DNA from: Nitrosomonadaceae bacterium
GTDB lineage: Bacteria; Pseudomonadota; Gammaproteobacteria; Burkholderiales; Usitatibacteraceae
Length of the DNA stretch: 13,156 nucleotides
Direction of reading: 5' to 3'
Assembly (NCBI GenBank): GCA_021300055.1
Contig: JAJTHU010000327.1
Span: forward strand, 1-13,156
Position 1 is the stretch's first letter; each line of letters opens with the position of its first letter. The position numbers and the translations under genes are program-made. Below are positions 5,422 to 12,956 of this stretch, one piece after another. A model generated the notes under the pieces. It saw nothing but the letters and a program-made list of their open reading frames with translations. It had not been told where the DNA came from and made no database searches.

Positions 5422-6740
5422 TAGTAGGTGACCCTTTCCGGCTCTGGCAATTCCTTGTCAATCTTGGTATACCACGGCATCAAGAGGAAGAAGGCGAAGT
5501 ACACCGCCGTGAGGATGCGCGAAACAACTGTCGCGGTATCAACCCCACCAATGATTGGCAGCGCGTTTGGAATCTGTCCCCAAACGGTAGTTGGGACAAC
5601 GCCTAGGTAGCCCAAGATGATGAAACTCACGACGAACGCGCCGAGGAACCACTTATAGATCGGGCCGCGATAACGGATGGAACGAACCTTACCGCGATCC
5701 AACCAAGGTAGCGCGAACAAAATCAGCGTCGCGGCACCCATCACCGCCACCCCCCAGAACGCGGAGCCGAAGAACGACGGCACGGCGCGCAACATGGCAT
5801 AAAACGGTGTGAAGTACCAGACTGGTGCGATGTGAGCAGGAGTTTGCAGCGGATCCGCTTGAACGAAGTTCGGCTTTTCCAAGAAGTAACCGCCCATCTC
5901 AGGCGCAAAGAACACGATAGCGGAGAACAGCGCGAGGAACACCACGACACCAACGACGTCCTTGACCGTGTAGTACGGATGGAACGGGATGCCGTCTTTA
6001 GGCGTGCCAGTCTTCGGGTCGATATGCTTTTTGATGTCAACGCCGTCGGGGTTGTTTGAGCCGACTTCGTGCAACGCCATGATGTGCGCCGCGACGAGGC
6101 CCAAGAGCACCAGAGGCAGTGCGATCACGTGGAACGCGAAGAAGCGGTTCAGCGTTGCATCACCGATGTTGTAGTCACCGCGAATCCAAACGGCCAGATC
6201 TTCACCGATGAATGGCACCGCAGCGAACAAGTTAATGATCACCTGCGCACCCCAGTACGACATCTGACCCCATGGGAGCAGATAACCGAAGAACGCCTCA
6301 GCCATGAGCGTGAGGTAGATCAAGCAGCCGAAGATCCAGATCAGTTCGCGTGGTTTGCGGTCCGAGCCATACATCAGGCCACGCATCATGTGCAGATACA
6401 CCACGAGGAAGAACATCGAAGCGCCAGTGGAGTGCATGTAGCGAATCAACCAGCCCCAATGCACGTCGCGCATGATGTACTCGACGGACGCAAATGCGTA
6501 CTTCGCGTCAGGCTTGTAGTTCATCGTTAGGAAGATGCCCGTCACGATCTGCATGACCAGCACCAACATAGCGAGCGAGCCAAAGTAGTACCAGAAGTTG
6601 AAATTCTTCGGTGCGTAGTACTCGGCAAGATGCCCCTTCCACAAGGACATCAGCGGGAAGCGCGCGTCAACCCAGACAATTACTTGACCAATAGGCCCGC
6701 TCACTGGCGGTGCGATCGGTTCCTTAACGGTATTGGCCAT
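5421..6740 (-). CDS. petB: Cytochrome b, cytochrome bc1 complex subunit
   Basis: This is the core membrane subunit of complex III, carrying two b haems and the quinol-oxidation and quinone-reduction sites. The 439-residue product spans the full fused form (cytochrome b6-like and subunit IV-like parts). Likely haem ligands are His103 and His117 in one helix and His204 and His219 in another. The second pair is 15 residues apart, where mitochondrial proteins have 14. The Qo-site loop reads PVWY at 306-309 in place of the PEWY of mitochondria. As I recall, PVWY is common in beta- and gammaproteobacteria. The ATG at 6740 lies five bases behind the petA stop, with AAAGGGG about ten bases upstream inside petA. 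The stop overlaps the petC start by one base. Confidence 0.97.
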   Translation of the reverse strand: MANTVKEPIAPPVSGPIGQVIVWVDARFPLMSLWKGHLAEYYAPKNFNFWYYFGSLAMLVLVMQIVTGIFLTMNYKPDAKYAFASVEYIMRDVHWGWLIRYMHSTGASMFFLVVYLHMMRGLMYGSDRKPRELIWIFGCLIYLTLMAEAFFGYLLPWGQMSYWGAQVIINLFAAVPFIGEDLAVWIRGDYNIGDATLNRFFAFHVIALPLVLLGLVAAHIMALHEVGSNNPDGVDIKKHIDPKTGTPKDGIPFHPYYTVKDVVGVVVFLALFSAIVFFAPEMGGYFLEKPNFVQADPLQTPAHIAPVWYFTPFYAMLRAVPSFFGSAFWGVAVMGAATLILFALPWLDRGKVRSIRYRGPIYKWFLGAFVVSFIILGYLGVVPTTVWGQIPNALPIIGGVDTATVVSRILTAVYFAFFLLMPWYTKIDKELPEPERVTY

Positions 6741-6745
6741 GGTGA

Positions 6746-7348
6746 TTAAGCCCCTTTGCTGTCAGCGTCGATGACAACCACGTTATCGCCTTCGAAGCGA
6801 TACGCGGTGATCTCAAGATTTTTCGGCGCAGGCATCCCTTTGAAGACGCGCCCAGCCATGTCGAACTTGGACTGATGGCAAGGGCAGAAGAAACCGCCCG
6901 GCCAGTCCGCCCCCAAGTCTGCAGGCGCGAGTTCTTTGCGATACGTTGGTGAGCAGCCAAGATGCGTGCATACACCCTTGACGACAAAAATCTCTGGCTT
7001 AATCGAGCGATTCGGATTCTTGGCCGAGGCAGGTTGCTTCGATCCATCCGATGCCGGATCCGCGAGCAGCGCGTCGTTCTTGGCGAGCTGCGCCACCATC
7101 TCTGGCGTGCGGCGGATGATCCAATGTGGCGCGCCGCGATACTCGACGGTGACCAATTGGCCGGGCTCAAGTTTGTCGATCGGCCACTCAACGGCGGCAC
7201 CAGCAGCTTTGGCACGCTCGGACGGGAACATACTGCCAACAAAAGGAACAGCGGTCGCCGCAACTGCGACTCCGCCGACGGCACAGCCGCCAATAACTAG
7301 CGCGCGCCGCTTTTTCGGGTCAATTTCGTTTAGAACGATGGCACTCAT
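6746..7348 (-). CDS. petA: Ubiquinol-cytochrome c reductase iron-sulfur subunit (Rieske protein)
   Basis: This 2Fe-2S subunit of complex III accepts the first electron from ubiquinol and hands it to cytochrome c1. The 200-residue product has an N-terminal KKRRALVIGG segment followed by one hydrophobic helix (about 17-38). This is a Tat-type signal that remains as the membrane anchor. The cluster motifs are complete: CTHLGC at 127-132 and CPCH at 155-158. Cys127, His129, Cys155 and His158 bind the cluster, and Cys132-Cys157 form the disulfide. The PAP of the conserved GPAP turn is present as GMPAP near 171-175. It is the first gene of petABC. The ribosome binding site before 7348 is not obvious. 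Confidence 0.97.
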   Translation of the reverse strand: MSAIVLNEIDPKKRRALVIGGCAVGGVAVAATAVPFVGSMFPSERAKAAGAAVEWPIDKLEPGQLVTVEYRGAPHWIIRRTPEMVAQLAKNDALLADPASDGSKQPASAKNPNRSIKPEIFVVKGVCTHLGCSPTYRKELAPADLGADWPGGFFCPCHQSKFDMAGRVFKGMPAPKNLEITAYRFEGDNVVVIDADSKGA

Positions 7349-7643
7349 GTGAGATGGCTTCTAGGATGAGTAGAGGGGGGAACTGCTGCTCGCGCGGACG
7401 GGCCCTTTGCCGAACGTGCGTTGCAAACCACAGGCGAGAGTCGCAGGGGATGAAAGGTCACCAAACCTTGGAAAACCTCCCTGAAAAAGGGACGACTCGG
7501 AAAACACTTCTTGCAACACAACATTTTAATCTATCGGGGGTACCAACTTAAACCCCCTAGCCCACTATCAGCAGGGGAAAGACACTTTAATCGTTTGTTT
7601 TTAAAGCATTTTTTGGTCGCCCGGAATATTTTGCGACCCTCGA
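7349..7643. other. Non-coding control region upstream of petA
   Basis: Together with the mscL leader this makes a 466-base gap between divergently transcribed petA and mscL. No convincing protein gene is visible. It holds several small stems: AAGGT/ACCTT near 7455-7470, TCCCT/AGGGA near 7479-7493, GGGGGT at 7536-7541 with ACCCCC at 7552-7557, and an AT-rich CTTTAA/TTAAAG pair near 7585-7607 followed by a T run. On the minus strand these would lie in or near the leader of the pet transcript. I see no clear binding site for a known regulator. Confidence 0.5.
7523..7551 (-). promoter_or_regulatory. Candidate sigma-70-type promoter for petABC
   Basis: On the minus strand, TTAAGT (7551-7546) and TAAAAT (7528-7523) are 17 bases apart. 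The -10 box matches the consensus at five of six positions, but the -35 box at only three. It would give a leader of roughly 170 bases before petA. This is a weak prediction, the best match seen in an AT-rich patch. Confidence 0.25.
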
Positions 7644-7672
7644 TTGACAGGCTCTCTTACCCCCCCTACATT
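7644..7672 (+). promoter_or_regulatory. Probable sigma-70 promoter for mscL
   Basis: A perfect -35 box TTGACA (7644-7649) is followed after exactly 17 bases by TACATT (7667-7672), which matches the -10 consensus at four of six positions. Transcription would start near 7679 and leave a leader of about 135 bases before mscL. It faces away from petABC. Confidence 0.55.
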
Positions 7673-7814
7673 GCGGCCTAGGGGAATCCCTCGTCAGACA
7701 GCATGCAAATGATGTCGTTCGTGGTTTTTCGGCATCCGCACACGGTTCTTTCCAGCATCCGAATAACAAGTTGGCATCCGTCCAAATCAGTATCAAACGC
7801 TAAAGGGAGCAAGA

Positions 7815-8228
7815 ATGGGAATGGTTTCAGAGTTCAAGGAATTCGCCGTCAAGGGCAACGTAATGGATCTCGCCGTCGGCGTGATAATCGGGGCGGCGTT
7901 CGGCAAGATTGTCGATTCGGTCGTTGGCGACCTCATCATGCCGATCATCGGCAAGATCGTCGGCGGCCTCGACTTCAGCAACATGTTCATCGCCCTCAAC
8001 AACCAACCCGCAGGACTGACGCTTGTAGAAGCAAAAAAACTCGGCGCTGTGTTCGCTTATGGGAGCTTCATTACGGTGGTGCTGAACTTCGCCATTCTTG
8101 CCTTCATCATCTTCCTGATGGTCAAGCAAATGAACAAGCTCAAGAAAGAAGCACCCCCACCCGCCCCCGCCGCAACACCGGAAGATGTTTTGCTCTTGCG
8201 TGAGATTCGCGATTCACTAAAGAGATAA
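7815..8228 (+). CDS. mscL: Large-conductance mechanosensitive channel MscL
   Basis: MscL forms a homopentameric pore in the inner membrane that opens under high membrane tension and releases solutes during osmotic downshock. The 137-residue product is of normal length. The amphipathic N-terminus (MGMVSEFKEFAVKGNVMDLAVG) is followed by the pore-lining first helix (VIIGAAFGKIVDSVVGDLIMPIIG, about 23-46), a periplasmic loop, the second helix (FITVVLNFAILAFIIFLMV, about 84-102) and the charged cytoplasmic bundle KQMNKLKKE with the end PEDVLLLREIRDSLKR. GGGAG lies about seven bases before the ATG. It probably has its own promoter at 7644-7672. The protease gene follows 139 bases later. Confidence 0.97.
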   Translation: MGMVSEFKEFAVKGNVMDLAVGVIIGAAFGKIVDSVVGDLIMPIIGKIVGGLDFSNMFIALNNQPAGLTLVEAKKLGAVFAYGSFITVVLNFAILAFIIFLMVKQMNKLKKEAPPPAPAATPEDVLLLREIRDSLKR

Positions 8229-8367
8229 ATTCGGTGAGAAAGTAATCAGCGTAGAGGGGTCAGACGTAAGTGTGGCTGGTTGGAACGGCTCCACTTGTCT
8301 TCTCTGCGCCAGCTTCGCTCACTCAAGCGCTCATCACCCTCGCTCTCTCCTCGGATCTCGCCCACTT

Positions 8368-9552
8368 ATGCGCCGTCTTTGGCTGGTCTTTGCAGAATTC
8401 GTCACGGTTACGCTGGCGATCGTGTTCGTCATTACCCTGGTCCGACCGGATTGGAATCCGTGGCGGCGAAATGTTGTTGAGGTGCGTGAATCCAGCGTGC
8501 CTGGTAGCTTCTTGGCAGCTGGAAATGCCAACACCATCCGCGGGTCTTATGCGGAAGCGGCGGCGAAGGCAAAAGTCTCGGTGGTTAACGTTTCTACCTC
8601 GCGTATCAACATGCCTCGCAATCATCCGCTTGCGGGTGACCCGCTGTTTCGCCGCTTCTTCGGCGTGCCCGAGGGCGAACCTGAGGATGGCGACGAACCA
8701 GATCTATCGAGCCTTGGCTCCGGCGTCATTGTCAACGCTGACGACAAAGGCGGCTATGTACTGACGAACGATCACGTCGTTGCCAACGCCCGTGAGATTC
8801 GATTGTCTCTTGGAGATGGTCGCGTATTGCCCGCGAAGGTTGTTGGTACTGATCCCGACACCGATCTGGCAGTGTTGCGCGTTGAAGGAACAGGACTAAA
8901 GCCCATCACGTTTGGGCAGTCGGATAAGGCCGTCGTTGGGGACGTTGTGCTTGCCATCGGTGATCCATTCGGTGTCGGTCAAACCGTGACGATGGGCATC
9001 ATCAGCGCACTCGGTCGTAATCGACTTGGCGTCAATCGGTATGAAAACTTCATTCAAACCGATGCTGCGATCAACCCGGGAAATTCGGGGGGCGCCCTAA
9101 TCGACATCAACGGCAACTTGCTCGGCATCAATAGCGTGATCTATTCGCGCACCGGCGGATCGCTCGGCATCGGCTTCGCTATACCTGTGTCGATGGCCAA
9201 AGATGTCATGGAGCAAATCATCCGTGACGGTAGTGTGACGCGTGGATTTATCGGTATCGCACCCCAAGACGTGACGCCGGAGCTCGCTGAGTCACTTAAG
9301 CTGCCGGCTGCTCGCGGGTCGCTGGTTTCGTCGGTCAATCGCGGCAGTCCTGCCGACAAAGGCGGCATGAAGTCGGGAGACGTTATCGTCAGCATTGAAG
9401 GCAAGGCGATTCAAGATAGCGTTGCCGCCATGGCCGCGATCGCCGCGCTCAAGCCCGGCACCAACGCGCGATTTGGTGTGCTGCGCAGCGGCAGAGAGGT
9501 GGCGCTGACACTCGAAATTGGCAAGCGGCCACGACCACCACGGAATCGCTGA
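8368..9552 (+). CDS. HtrA family serine protease, membrane-anchored, single PDZ domain (DegS-like)
   Basis: This is a periplasmic trypsin-like protease for envelope protein quality control or stress signalling. Numbered from the ATG at 8368, the 394-residue product has one N-terminal membrane anchor (about 4-25), a protease domain with the triad His136 (TNDHVV), Asp166 (DTDLAVL) and Ser240 (NPGNSGGAL), and one PDZ domain (about 285-385, from RGFIGIAPQDV to the GDVIVSIEGKAI loop). One anchor and one PDZ domain fit DegS/AlgW/HhoB-type proteins rather than two-PDZ DegP. Whether it cleaves an anti-sigma factor here is unknown. A GTG at 8272 in frame would add 32 residues unlike a protease N-terminus, so 8368 is preferred, although no clear ribosome binding site precedes it. 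Confidence 0.92.
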   Translation: MRRLWLVFAEFVTVTLAIVFVITLVRPDWNPWRRNVVEVRESSVPGSFLAAGNANTIRGSYAEAAAKAKVSVVNVSTSRINMPRNHPLAGDPLFRRFFGVPEGEPEDGDEPDLSSLGSGVIVNADDKGGYVLTNDHVVANAREIRLSLGDGRVLPAKVVGTDPDTDLAVLRVEGTGLKPITFGQSDKAVVGDVVLAIGDPFGVGQTVTMGIISALGRNRLGVNRYENFIQTDAAINPGNSGGALIDINGNLLGINSVIYSRTGGSLGIGFAIPVSMAKDVMEQIIRDGSVTRGFIGIAPQDVTPELAESLKLPAARGSLVSSVNRGSPADKGGMKSGDVIVSIEGKAIQDSVAAMAAIAALKPGTNARFGVLRSGREVALTLEIGKRPRPPRNR

Positions 9553-9565
9553 CGAGGACGACCGA

Positions 9566-10182
9566 ATGACACCGACCACGGACGCGCGTGTGGACGCGTA
9601 CATTGGACGTGCGGCAGCCTTTGCGCAGCCGATATTGATGGAAGTTCGCTCGCCGTACACGCAGCGTGTCCACGAGCGGTCGAGACGATCAAGTGGGGAT
9701 TCCCGCACTTCACACATAACGGCAAGATCGTATGCAGCATGGCCGCATTCAAAGCGCATTGCGCGGTCGGTTTATGGCAGCGCGATGTGCTGAAGATTGC
9801 CGGCAGTGAGCGCACTGCAATGGGCGACTTTGGTCGTTTTACCCGTTTGCAGGATCTGCCGACCAGGCGTGCGTTTGCGTCGTTGATCAAAACCGCAATC
9901 AAAAACATCGACGAGGGTACGGACAAACCAGTCGCAAAGAAGGCGGTGGTGCGACGCGATCCCGACAGCGTTGTTGCGCCGGATGACTTGCTATCCTCAC
10001 TCAAGCACAACCGCGCGGCGCAGAAAATCTGGGACGGCTTTTCTTCTTATAGCCATCGCAAAGAGTACGTTGAGTGGATCACGGAGGCGAAGCGACCCGA
10101 AACCCGCGCAAGGCGCGTCAGCGATGCGGTGTCCATGATGGCCACAGGGCAATCAAAGAACACCAAATACGAGCGCTGCTAA
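9566..10182 (+). pseudogene. DUF1801 / YdeI-like (OmdA) protein gene with a frameshift
   Basis: The gene starts at ATG 9566, 13 bases after the protease stop, with GAGGACG upstream. It reads TDARVDAYIGRAAAFAQPILMEVRS, then goes out of frame. From GTA at 9655 the other frame continues with VHAACPRAVETIKWGFPHF, HNGKIVCSMAAFKAH and on to the stop at 10182. Adding one base near 9653-9654 would give a continuous protein of about 205 residues. The first half matches DUF1801 (YdhG-like). The C-terminal part, with WDGFSSYSHRKEYVEWITEAKRPETRARR, matches the YdeI/OmpD-associated domain. The biochemical role of this family is not established. The break is either a real recent mutation or a sequencing error; the rest shows no decay. 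The stop overlaps the stop of the convergent transporter gene. Confidence 0.8.
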
Positions 10183-11885
10183 CGCGCGGCGCCGTCCCAT
10201 GCATCAGCGGCCGTGTCGACCCTCGCGCGCTGCAACGCAGTCTGCAAGTCTGGCGCCAAGTTTTGCGCGCCTAATGCGTCATTGAAGTGGCTGCGCGACA
10301 CCAGTGACAACGGTTGCTCGTTGAGCCCCGCGAGTATCAATCGCCCACCACGACGTTGAATCAACAGATGCAAGCTCTCGAGCGCATCGAGCCCGGTGGT
10401 ATCTAAATTGATCACTTGATGCATTTCGAGAATCACAACATCTGGCAGCGATCGTTGTGGATCAAGTAGGTGCTCAAGTTTCGTTACGCTGCCGAAAAAC
10501 AGCGAGCCGAACAGCCGGTACGCCCCGATAGATCGACCAGTCGATTGCGTTATGCCAAATCCCGCAAGGTCGATCTCCTCGACTTTTGTGAGCGACGAGA
10601 TTCGATAAATGAAGAAAAGGCTCGATAGTACTAACCCCACCTCGACGGCGACGACCAAATCGAACGCTACCGTCAACGCAAAGGTCGTCAGTAACGTGGT
10701 GCGATAAAACACTGAGTACTGCTTGAGCTTAGCAAACTCTTTCCAGTCGCCCATCGAATACGCCACCCACAGCAATATCGCCGCCAGCGCCGCAAGCGGG
10801 ATGTGCTTCGCGAAAGGCGCGGCAAACAATACGACTAGCAACAGGGTTAACGCATGCACAATGCCGGCAATAGGCGAGCGAGCGCCGGCGCGAATGTTAG
10901 TTACCGTGCGCGCGATGGTACCGGTGGCCGCAATCCCTCCAAACCACGGAGTCACAAAATTCGCCACGCCTTGAGCCATGAGTTCCTGATTAGGGTCGTG
11001 CCGATCTTGAATCATGCCGTCGGCCATACGCGCACATAGAAGTGCTTCGATGGCGCAAAGAATGGCGATGGCCAACGTTGGCGCAACTAAGTTTTGCGCG
11101 GTCGGCCAATCGAACGCGGGTATGGTCGGCATTGGCAAGCCCGCCGGAAGGTCTCCGAACTTGCTACCAATCGTTTCGACAGGCAGATGCAGCGCCCACA
11201 CAGCAACTGACCACACCAACAACACAATCAAGGTCGAGGGCAACTTCGCAGTAACACGTCGCCACCGCGACGTGTTCTGTGCATAACTGACCGGCCAAAT
11301 GACGATCAACAACAACGAAGAAGCGCTAATGACTACCGCCCAAAGATTGACCGAGTGGAGCGACTGAAGCAGCGCAGCGACTTGCGAAAAGAAATTCGCA
11401 GGCACTCTCTCCATCGTCAGGCCAAGCAGATCCTTCAGCTGCGAAAGCGCAATGATGACGGCGATGCCCGCTGTAAAGCCGGTGATGATCGACACCGGCA
11501 CAAAGCGCACCAAGTTACCCAACTTGAATGAGCCCATCGCAAATAGCAACACGCCGGACATCATGGTGGCGATGAGCAAATTTGCTACGCCATACTTTTC
11601 GACAATGGCATAGAGCAGCGCGACGAATGCGCCGGCTGGCCCACCAATTTGCACACGCGAGCCGCCGAGTAGCGAAATCAAAAAGCCGCCGATGATGGCG
11701 GTGATCAAGCCCTGCTCAGGTCGAACGCCGGAAGCAATACCGAATGCGAGGGCAAGCGGCAGCGCGACGATGCCGACAGTAATGCCTGCGCTAAGGTCAC
11801 TTGAAAAGTCGTCTCGACGATAGTCGCGGAGCGAAGACCACAACTTTGGACGAAATGAAATAGCCTGACTTAGCTTCACACGCAT
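10179..11885 (-). CDS. SulP family inorganic anion transporter with STAS domain
   Basis: The 568-residue product is an inner-membrane secondary transporter of the SulP (SLC26-like) family. These move sulfate, bicarbonate or organic anions, and the substrate here cannot be read from sequence. The signature ITVGIVALPLALAFGIASGV (35-54) is followed by GGPAGAF at 81-87, the pore-lining third-helix motif. About 12-14 hydrophobic segments run to residue 445, and a cytoplasmic STAS domain spans about 455-560, with ILEMHQVINLDTTGLDALESL as its hallmark strand-loop-helix. The ATG at 11885 gives a normal family N-terminus. An in-frame ATG at 11945 touches a GGAGG and would add 20 residues, so the start is uncertain. 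It is divergent from the tctC-like gene, with a 93-base gap, and converges on the DUF1801 gene. Confidence 0.93.
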   Translation of the reverse strand: MRVKLSQAISFRPKLWSSLRDYRRDDFSSDLSAGITVGIVALPLALAFGIASGVRPEQGLITAIIGGFLISLLGGSRVQIGGPAGAFVALLYAIVEKYGVANLLIATMMSGVLLFAMGSFKLGNLVRFVPVSIITGFTAGIAVIIALSQLKDLLGLTMERVPANFFSQVAALLQSLHSVNLWAVVISASSLLLIVIWPVSYAQNTSRWRRVTAKLPSTLIVLLVWSVAVWALHLPVETIGSKFGDLPAGLPMPTIPAFDWPTAQNLVAPTLAIAILCAIEALLCARMADGMIQDRHDPNQELMAQGVANFVTPWFGGIAATGTIARTVTNIRAGARSPIAGIVHALTLLLVVLFAAPFAKHIPLAALAAILLWVAYSMGDWKEFAKLKQYSVFYRTTLLTTFALTVAFDLVVAVEVGLVLSSLFFIYRISSLTKVEEIDLAGFGITQSTGRSIGAYRLFGSLFFGSVTKLEHLLDPQRSLPDVVILEMHQVINLDTTGLDALESLHLLIQRRGGRLILAGLNEQPLSLVSRSHFNDALGAQNLAPDLQTALQRARVDTAADAWDGAAR

Positions 11886-11978
11886 CAGTATGCGCCACGG
11901 GTTGGGGTTTGCGAAGCACCTCAACACATCGGCTTCTTGTAACATCCTCCGCGCTTGCCCCCACCTTACGAGCCCAAA

Positions 11979-12956
11979 ATGAACCGACGACGCGCTCTCG
12001 TATTTGCTGCGACAATTGGACTGGGTGTTGGATCCCTTTCGCACGCCAATCGTACCTTTGCCAATACAAAACCTATTCGATTGGTCGTCGGCTTTGCACC
12101 TGGTGGCGCCGCAGACGTGTTTGCGCGCATGCTCGCTCAGTTTGCATCGCAACAGCTTGGACGCAACGTGATTGTCGATAACCGCCCCGGCGCAGCCGCC
12201 ATCATTGGTGCAGACCATGTCGCCAAGTCGGTCAATGATGGCACTACGTTATTGCTGAGCTTTGCCGAAGCACTGGTCAGCAACCCAACGCTTTATCGCA
12301 GCTTGCCCTACCAGCCCGCGCGGGATTTCGACTTTGTTTGTTTACTGGCGCAGGGGCCACTGGTTGTCGCGGTGAACAAGCCAGTTGGCGTCGATTCACT
12401 GGATGCACTGCTCGCGGTTGCGCGCAAGCGGTCGCTCAACTGGGGTTCGTGGGGTGCTGGTTCGCATGGGCATTTGCTGTGTGAGGCCGTTAATCGCGCC
12501 TATCAGACACAGATCCAACACGTCCCCTACAAAGGCGAAGCCCCTACGATACAAGCGCTACTCGGCGGCGAGATACAAATTGCGGCTGGCAGCATTGGCG
12601 GGATGCGTCCGCACCTCATGGCTGGAACGTTACGTGCCATTGGCACCATCGGTAGCGTGCGCAGTCTGGCGTTACCGGACACACGTACACTCTACGAACA
12701 AGGCGCTCGCGATGCGGCGTTCACTACACTCGGCTGGGTCGGACTCGTCGCGCCAAAGGGTCTTGACGCAGCCATTGCGAGGCAATGGCTTGATCTCGTA
12801 CGCGCTTTCTTCGCGCGGGAAGAAACCCGTCGACAGTTTTTGAATTACGGATTTGAGCCGCGCGTGCTCGACGCCGCCGCGTTTCGCAAACTGTTCGACG
12901 CGGACTCAATCACTTGGGCGCAACTCATTCGACAGAGCGGCGTTCAATTGGATTAG
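11979..12956 (+). CDS. Tripartite tricarboxylate transporter substrate-binding protein (Bug/TctC family)
   Basis: The 325-residue product is a periplasmic binding protein that captures small organic acids or related solutes for a TctAB-type membrane transporter. The N-terminus MNRRRALVFAATIGLG to about residue 31 is a signal peptide, with an RRR that may make it Tat-type. The mature part begins KPIRLVVGFAPGGAADVFAR, the family hallmark that lines the ligand pocket. QLGRNVIVDNRPGAAAIIGA and HVPYKGEAPTIQALLGGEIQ are also classic Bug motifs. No tctA or tctB membrane genes are in the window, so it is an orphan, as is common in Burkholderiales. A TTG at 11955 is a less likely start. The last 32 bases overlap the convergent carboxypeptidase gene. 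Confidence 0.92.
   Translation: MNRRRALVFAATIGLGVGSLSHANRTFANTKPIRLVVGFAPGGAADVFARMLAQFASQQLGRNVIVDNRPGAAAIIGADHVAKSVNDGTTLLLSFAEALVSNPTLYRSLPYQPARDFDFVCLLAQGPLVVAVNKPVGVDSLDALLAVARKRSLNWGSWGAGSHGHLLCEAVNRAYQTQIQHVPYKGEAPTIQALLGGEIQIAAGSIGGMRPHLMAGTLRAIGTIGSVRSLALPDTRTLYEQGARDAAFTTLGWVGLVAPKGLDAAIARQWLDLVRAFFAREETRRQFLNYGFEPRVLDAAAFRKLFDADSITWAQLIRQSGVQLD

Noticed and set aside
6069..6530. Plus-strand open frame of 153 codons inside petB
   Set aside because: It is antisense to the conserved cytochrome b gene, and its His/Glu/Arg-rich translation is what reverse-read membrane codons give.
7585..7617. AT-rich CTTTAA/TTAAAG stem followed by T residues as an intrinsic terminator
   Set aside because: It lies between two divergent promoters, where no transcript is expected to end, and the stem contains a single G-C pair.
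8256..8265. GGGGTCAGAC motif as a trace of a mobile repeat
   Set aside because: I recall this string in some dispersed repeats, but ten bases without a second copy or an inverted partner here is too little.
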